A stretch of DNA of 64,000 bases from NCBI GenBank assembly GCA_001303785.1, contig LJUJ01000001.1, positions 124,001-188,000 on the forward strand, read 5' to 3'. This DNA comes from Caldifarciminota bacterium SM23_42. Lineage in GTDB: Bacteria; Hydrothermota; Tepidihabitantia; SM23-42. The notes under the pieces are model-generated. The model ran no database searches and was not told the DNA's origin. It was given only the letters and a program-made list of their open reading frames with translations. Made by a program: the position numbers and the translations under genes. Below are positions 62,869 through 64,000 of the stretch, piece after piece (the stretch's first letter is position 1; each line of letters opens with the position of its first letter).

Positions 62869-64000
62869 TTAACGCTTTATCAAAACTATCTTTTGCACTG
62901 CAATTTGGTCGCTTCTTGCCACTAACCAATAAATACCTTCAGATACCTCGCGGTTGTCTGCATCTCGGCAACGCCAGGTGATCTGACCCGACGGGTTTTC
63001 GATGTCGGTCACCATTCTGCCCAGAACATCATAGATGGTAAGGGATGAAAAATCTGATTCTTGGTCGAGTTGAATAATCACGGCGTTGGTGCTTGGATTA
63101 GGGCTTATCTTGATTTTTTTTTGAGGACTGGGTGCGGGTTGCTCGCCACCAGTTCTGACCAGGGATACATTCAGTTCAGTCATCTGTCCATCCGCGACTA
63201 CTGTGTTCTCACGATAAGTCGGAACATAGCCGCGCTTGCGTATCTCAATATCATAAATTCCCGGTTTCAGAATTCGGCAAAAGCGACCATACGTTGTATC
63301 ACTTCGGCGCGGTGGTAGATCGGCGTCATAATAACCGTGCACTATGACTTCGGCACTCAGTGCCTCGCCGGTCGTGGAATCATTGATGCAACCAGTAATA
63401 CCACTCCCGGATACGCGCTCTAAAAGGTAATAGGCACCCGGTAGGTTTCTTTCGCAGATATCGTCGACCATCCCGCCGGGTGGGATGGTGGTTGTGCTTA
63501 CCTCGATGCAGTAGGTGAATACTCCGCACACGCCATATAACCAATTCCGGGCTGTGCCGTCGAGGCCCTGACCCACTAGTGCCGTGTAGTGGCCGATACC
63601 ATTATCTCTTATCAACCGTTTTGACATGGTGTCTGCGATTACCCGTATATGGGGATAATCGGGTGAGTAGCCACCGGCGTGGCGCCACGGATAGTAAACG
63701 ACCTCAGTGAGTCCATAGCGTGCCGAATGATAGGTATTGCAGAAGACAAAATTCTGTATGAGTGCCAAATCGCGGATTGCCCTTGTTTCGGGTTCGGAAA
63801 ATGCATACGGACCCCGGTAGAATTCTGAAGAGGGATCTGAGCTTCCACCTTCGCTCCAGTAGAAGTCATAGTTGCGATTCAGGTCGACGCCGTCGTATTC
63901 CAATTCAAAGGACCCGCTGTTGTTGTTATCGGCTTTGTTGTCGCGCCAGGTTGTATCCAAATGGGACATAACGACGCTGTGACCATCAGGATTCATCAAG
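62869..64000 (-). CDS. Secreted zinc carboxypeptidase (M14) with T9SS sorting domain (5' end outside the window)
   Basis: The frame is open to the right edge; 376 codons are seen. The M14 part shows LMNPDGH, GVDLNRNYDFYW (substrate-binding Asn-Arg), NTYHSARYG (zinc His) and YCIEVS (catalytic Glu). It is followed by a carboxypeptidase-regulatory-like domain (about residues 205-285) and a C-terminal T9SS type A sorting domain (SPNPSTNAVIIQLDQ, LTIYDVLGRMV, GIYWLVARS, ending KIVLIKR). The protein would be exported by Sec, then moved to the surface by the type IX system regulated by PorXY. It converges on the UbiA gene. Confidence 0.93.
   Translation of the reverse strand, partial: LMNPDGHSVVMSHLDTTWRDNKADNNNSGSFELEYDGVDLNRNYDFYWSEGGSSDPSSEFYRGPYAFSEPETRAIRDLALIQNFVFCNTYHSARYGLTEVVYYPWRHAGGYSPDYPHIRVIADTMSKRLIRDNGIGHYTALVGQGLDGTARNWLYGVCGVFTYCIEVSTTTIPPGGMVDDICERNLPGAYYLLERVSGSGITGCINDSTTGEALSAEVIVHGYYDADLPPRRSDTTYGRFCRILKPGIYDIEIRKRGYVPTYRENTVVADGQMTELNVSLVRTGGEQPAPSPQKKIKISPNPSTNAVIIQLDQESDFSSLTIYDVLGRMVTDIENPSGQITWRCRDADNREVSEGIYWLVARSDQIAVQKIVLIKR

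Noticed and set aside
1-64000. CRISPR array, prophage, restriction or toxin-antitoxin system
   Set aside because: No evenly spaced direct repeats, no phage structural or integrase genes and no recognisable defence genes were found on either strand.

Overview
This 64 kb window (about 45% GC) comes from an anaerobic, Gram-negative bacterium of the FCB side of the tree. The best fit is candidate phylum WOR-3/Stahlbacteria or a close relative. The grounds are a C-terminal T9SS-type sorting domain on a secreted carboxypeptidase (62869-64000), a PorX/PorY-like regulator pair, an MglA GTPase, oxygen-sensitive enzymes, and dispersed AT-rich intergenic repeats. The phylum is an inference from gene content, not from a phylogeny.

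Region 1 (1-14.6 kb, almost all minus strand) is a selenocysteine region. It holds tRNA-Sec, selB, selA, a selD that itself has an in-frame UGA, and a small second selenoprotein at 12989-13228. A third UGA-containing ORF (12472-12690) is only a candidate. Embedded among them is a tightly overlapping operon: ferredoxin-thioredoxin-reductase-like protein, double-cubane-cluster reductase, its ATP-dependent activase, ABC binding protein, permease, ATPase, then an outer-membrane channel-like protein. I read it as an uptake-plus-low-potential-reduction system of unknown substrate. Its activase gene has no ATG/GTG/TTG start and seems to begin at ATC.

Region 2 (14.6-32.3 kb) is mixed: an MFS transporter, a glycolipid glycosyltransferase, a RAYT transposase, a lipoprotein/ECF sigma/anti-sigma operon, lysS, a LolCD-like exporter followed by McsA-McsB arginine kinase, a metallo-beta-lactamase fold protein, a TonB-dependent receptor-like protein with an LVIVD-repeat lipoprotein, and an SPL-type radical SAM protein. 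Region 3 (32.6-42.5 kb, plus strand) has a CAT-anticodon tRNA, a DHH phosphoesterase, mglA, a GT2/flippase/ugd/UDP-xylose synthase cluster, an MscS channel and an unusual peptide-binding protein fused to a TonB C-terminal domain.

Region 4 (42.7-53.2 kb, minus strand) carries tRNA-Leu-tig-clpP-clpX-unknown-porY-porX with overlapping genes, so protein quality control and the T9SS regulators appear to share a transcript. Upstream of it are YbbR, an ArsB/NhaD-type transporter, argF and a flavin reductase. Region 5 (53.2-64 kb) has an orphan histidine kinase, a penicillin acylase, a methyltransferase, MntP, an MFS transporter, PmbA/TldD, a UbiA-family prenyltransferase and the T9SS-exported carboxypeptidase.

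Promoters are strikingly uniform: TTGAC(A/T), a 16-bp spacer, TATAAT. In at least seven genes the start codon lies only 5-7 nt after the -10 hexamer, which implies leaderless mRNAs. This grammar was used to correct several start sites.
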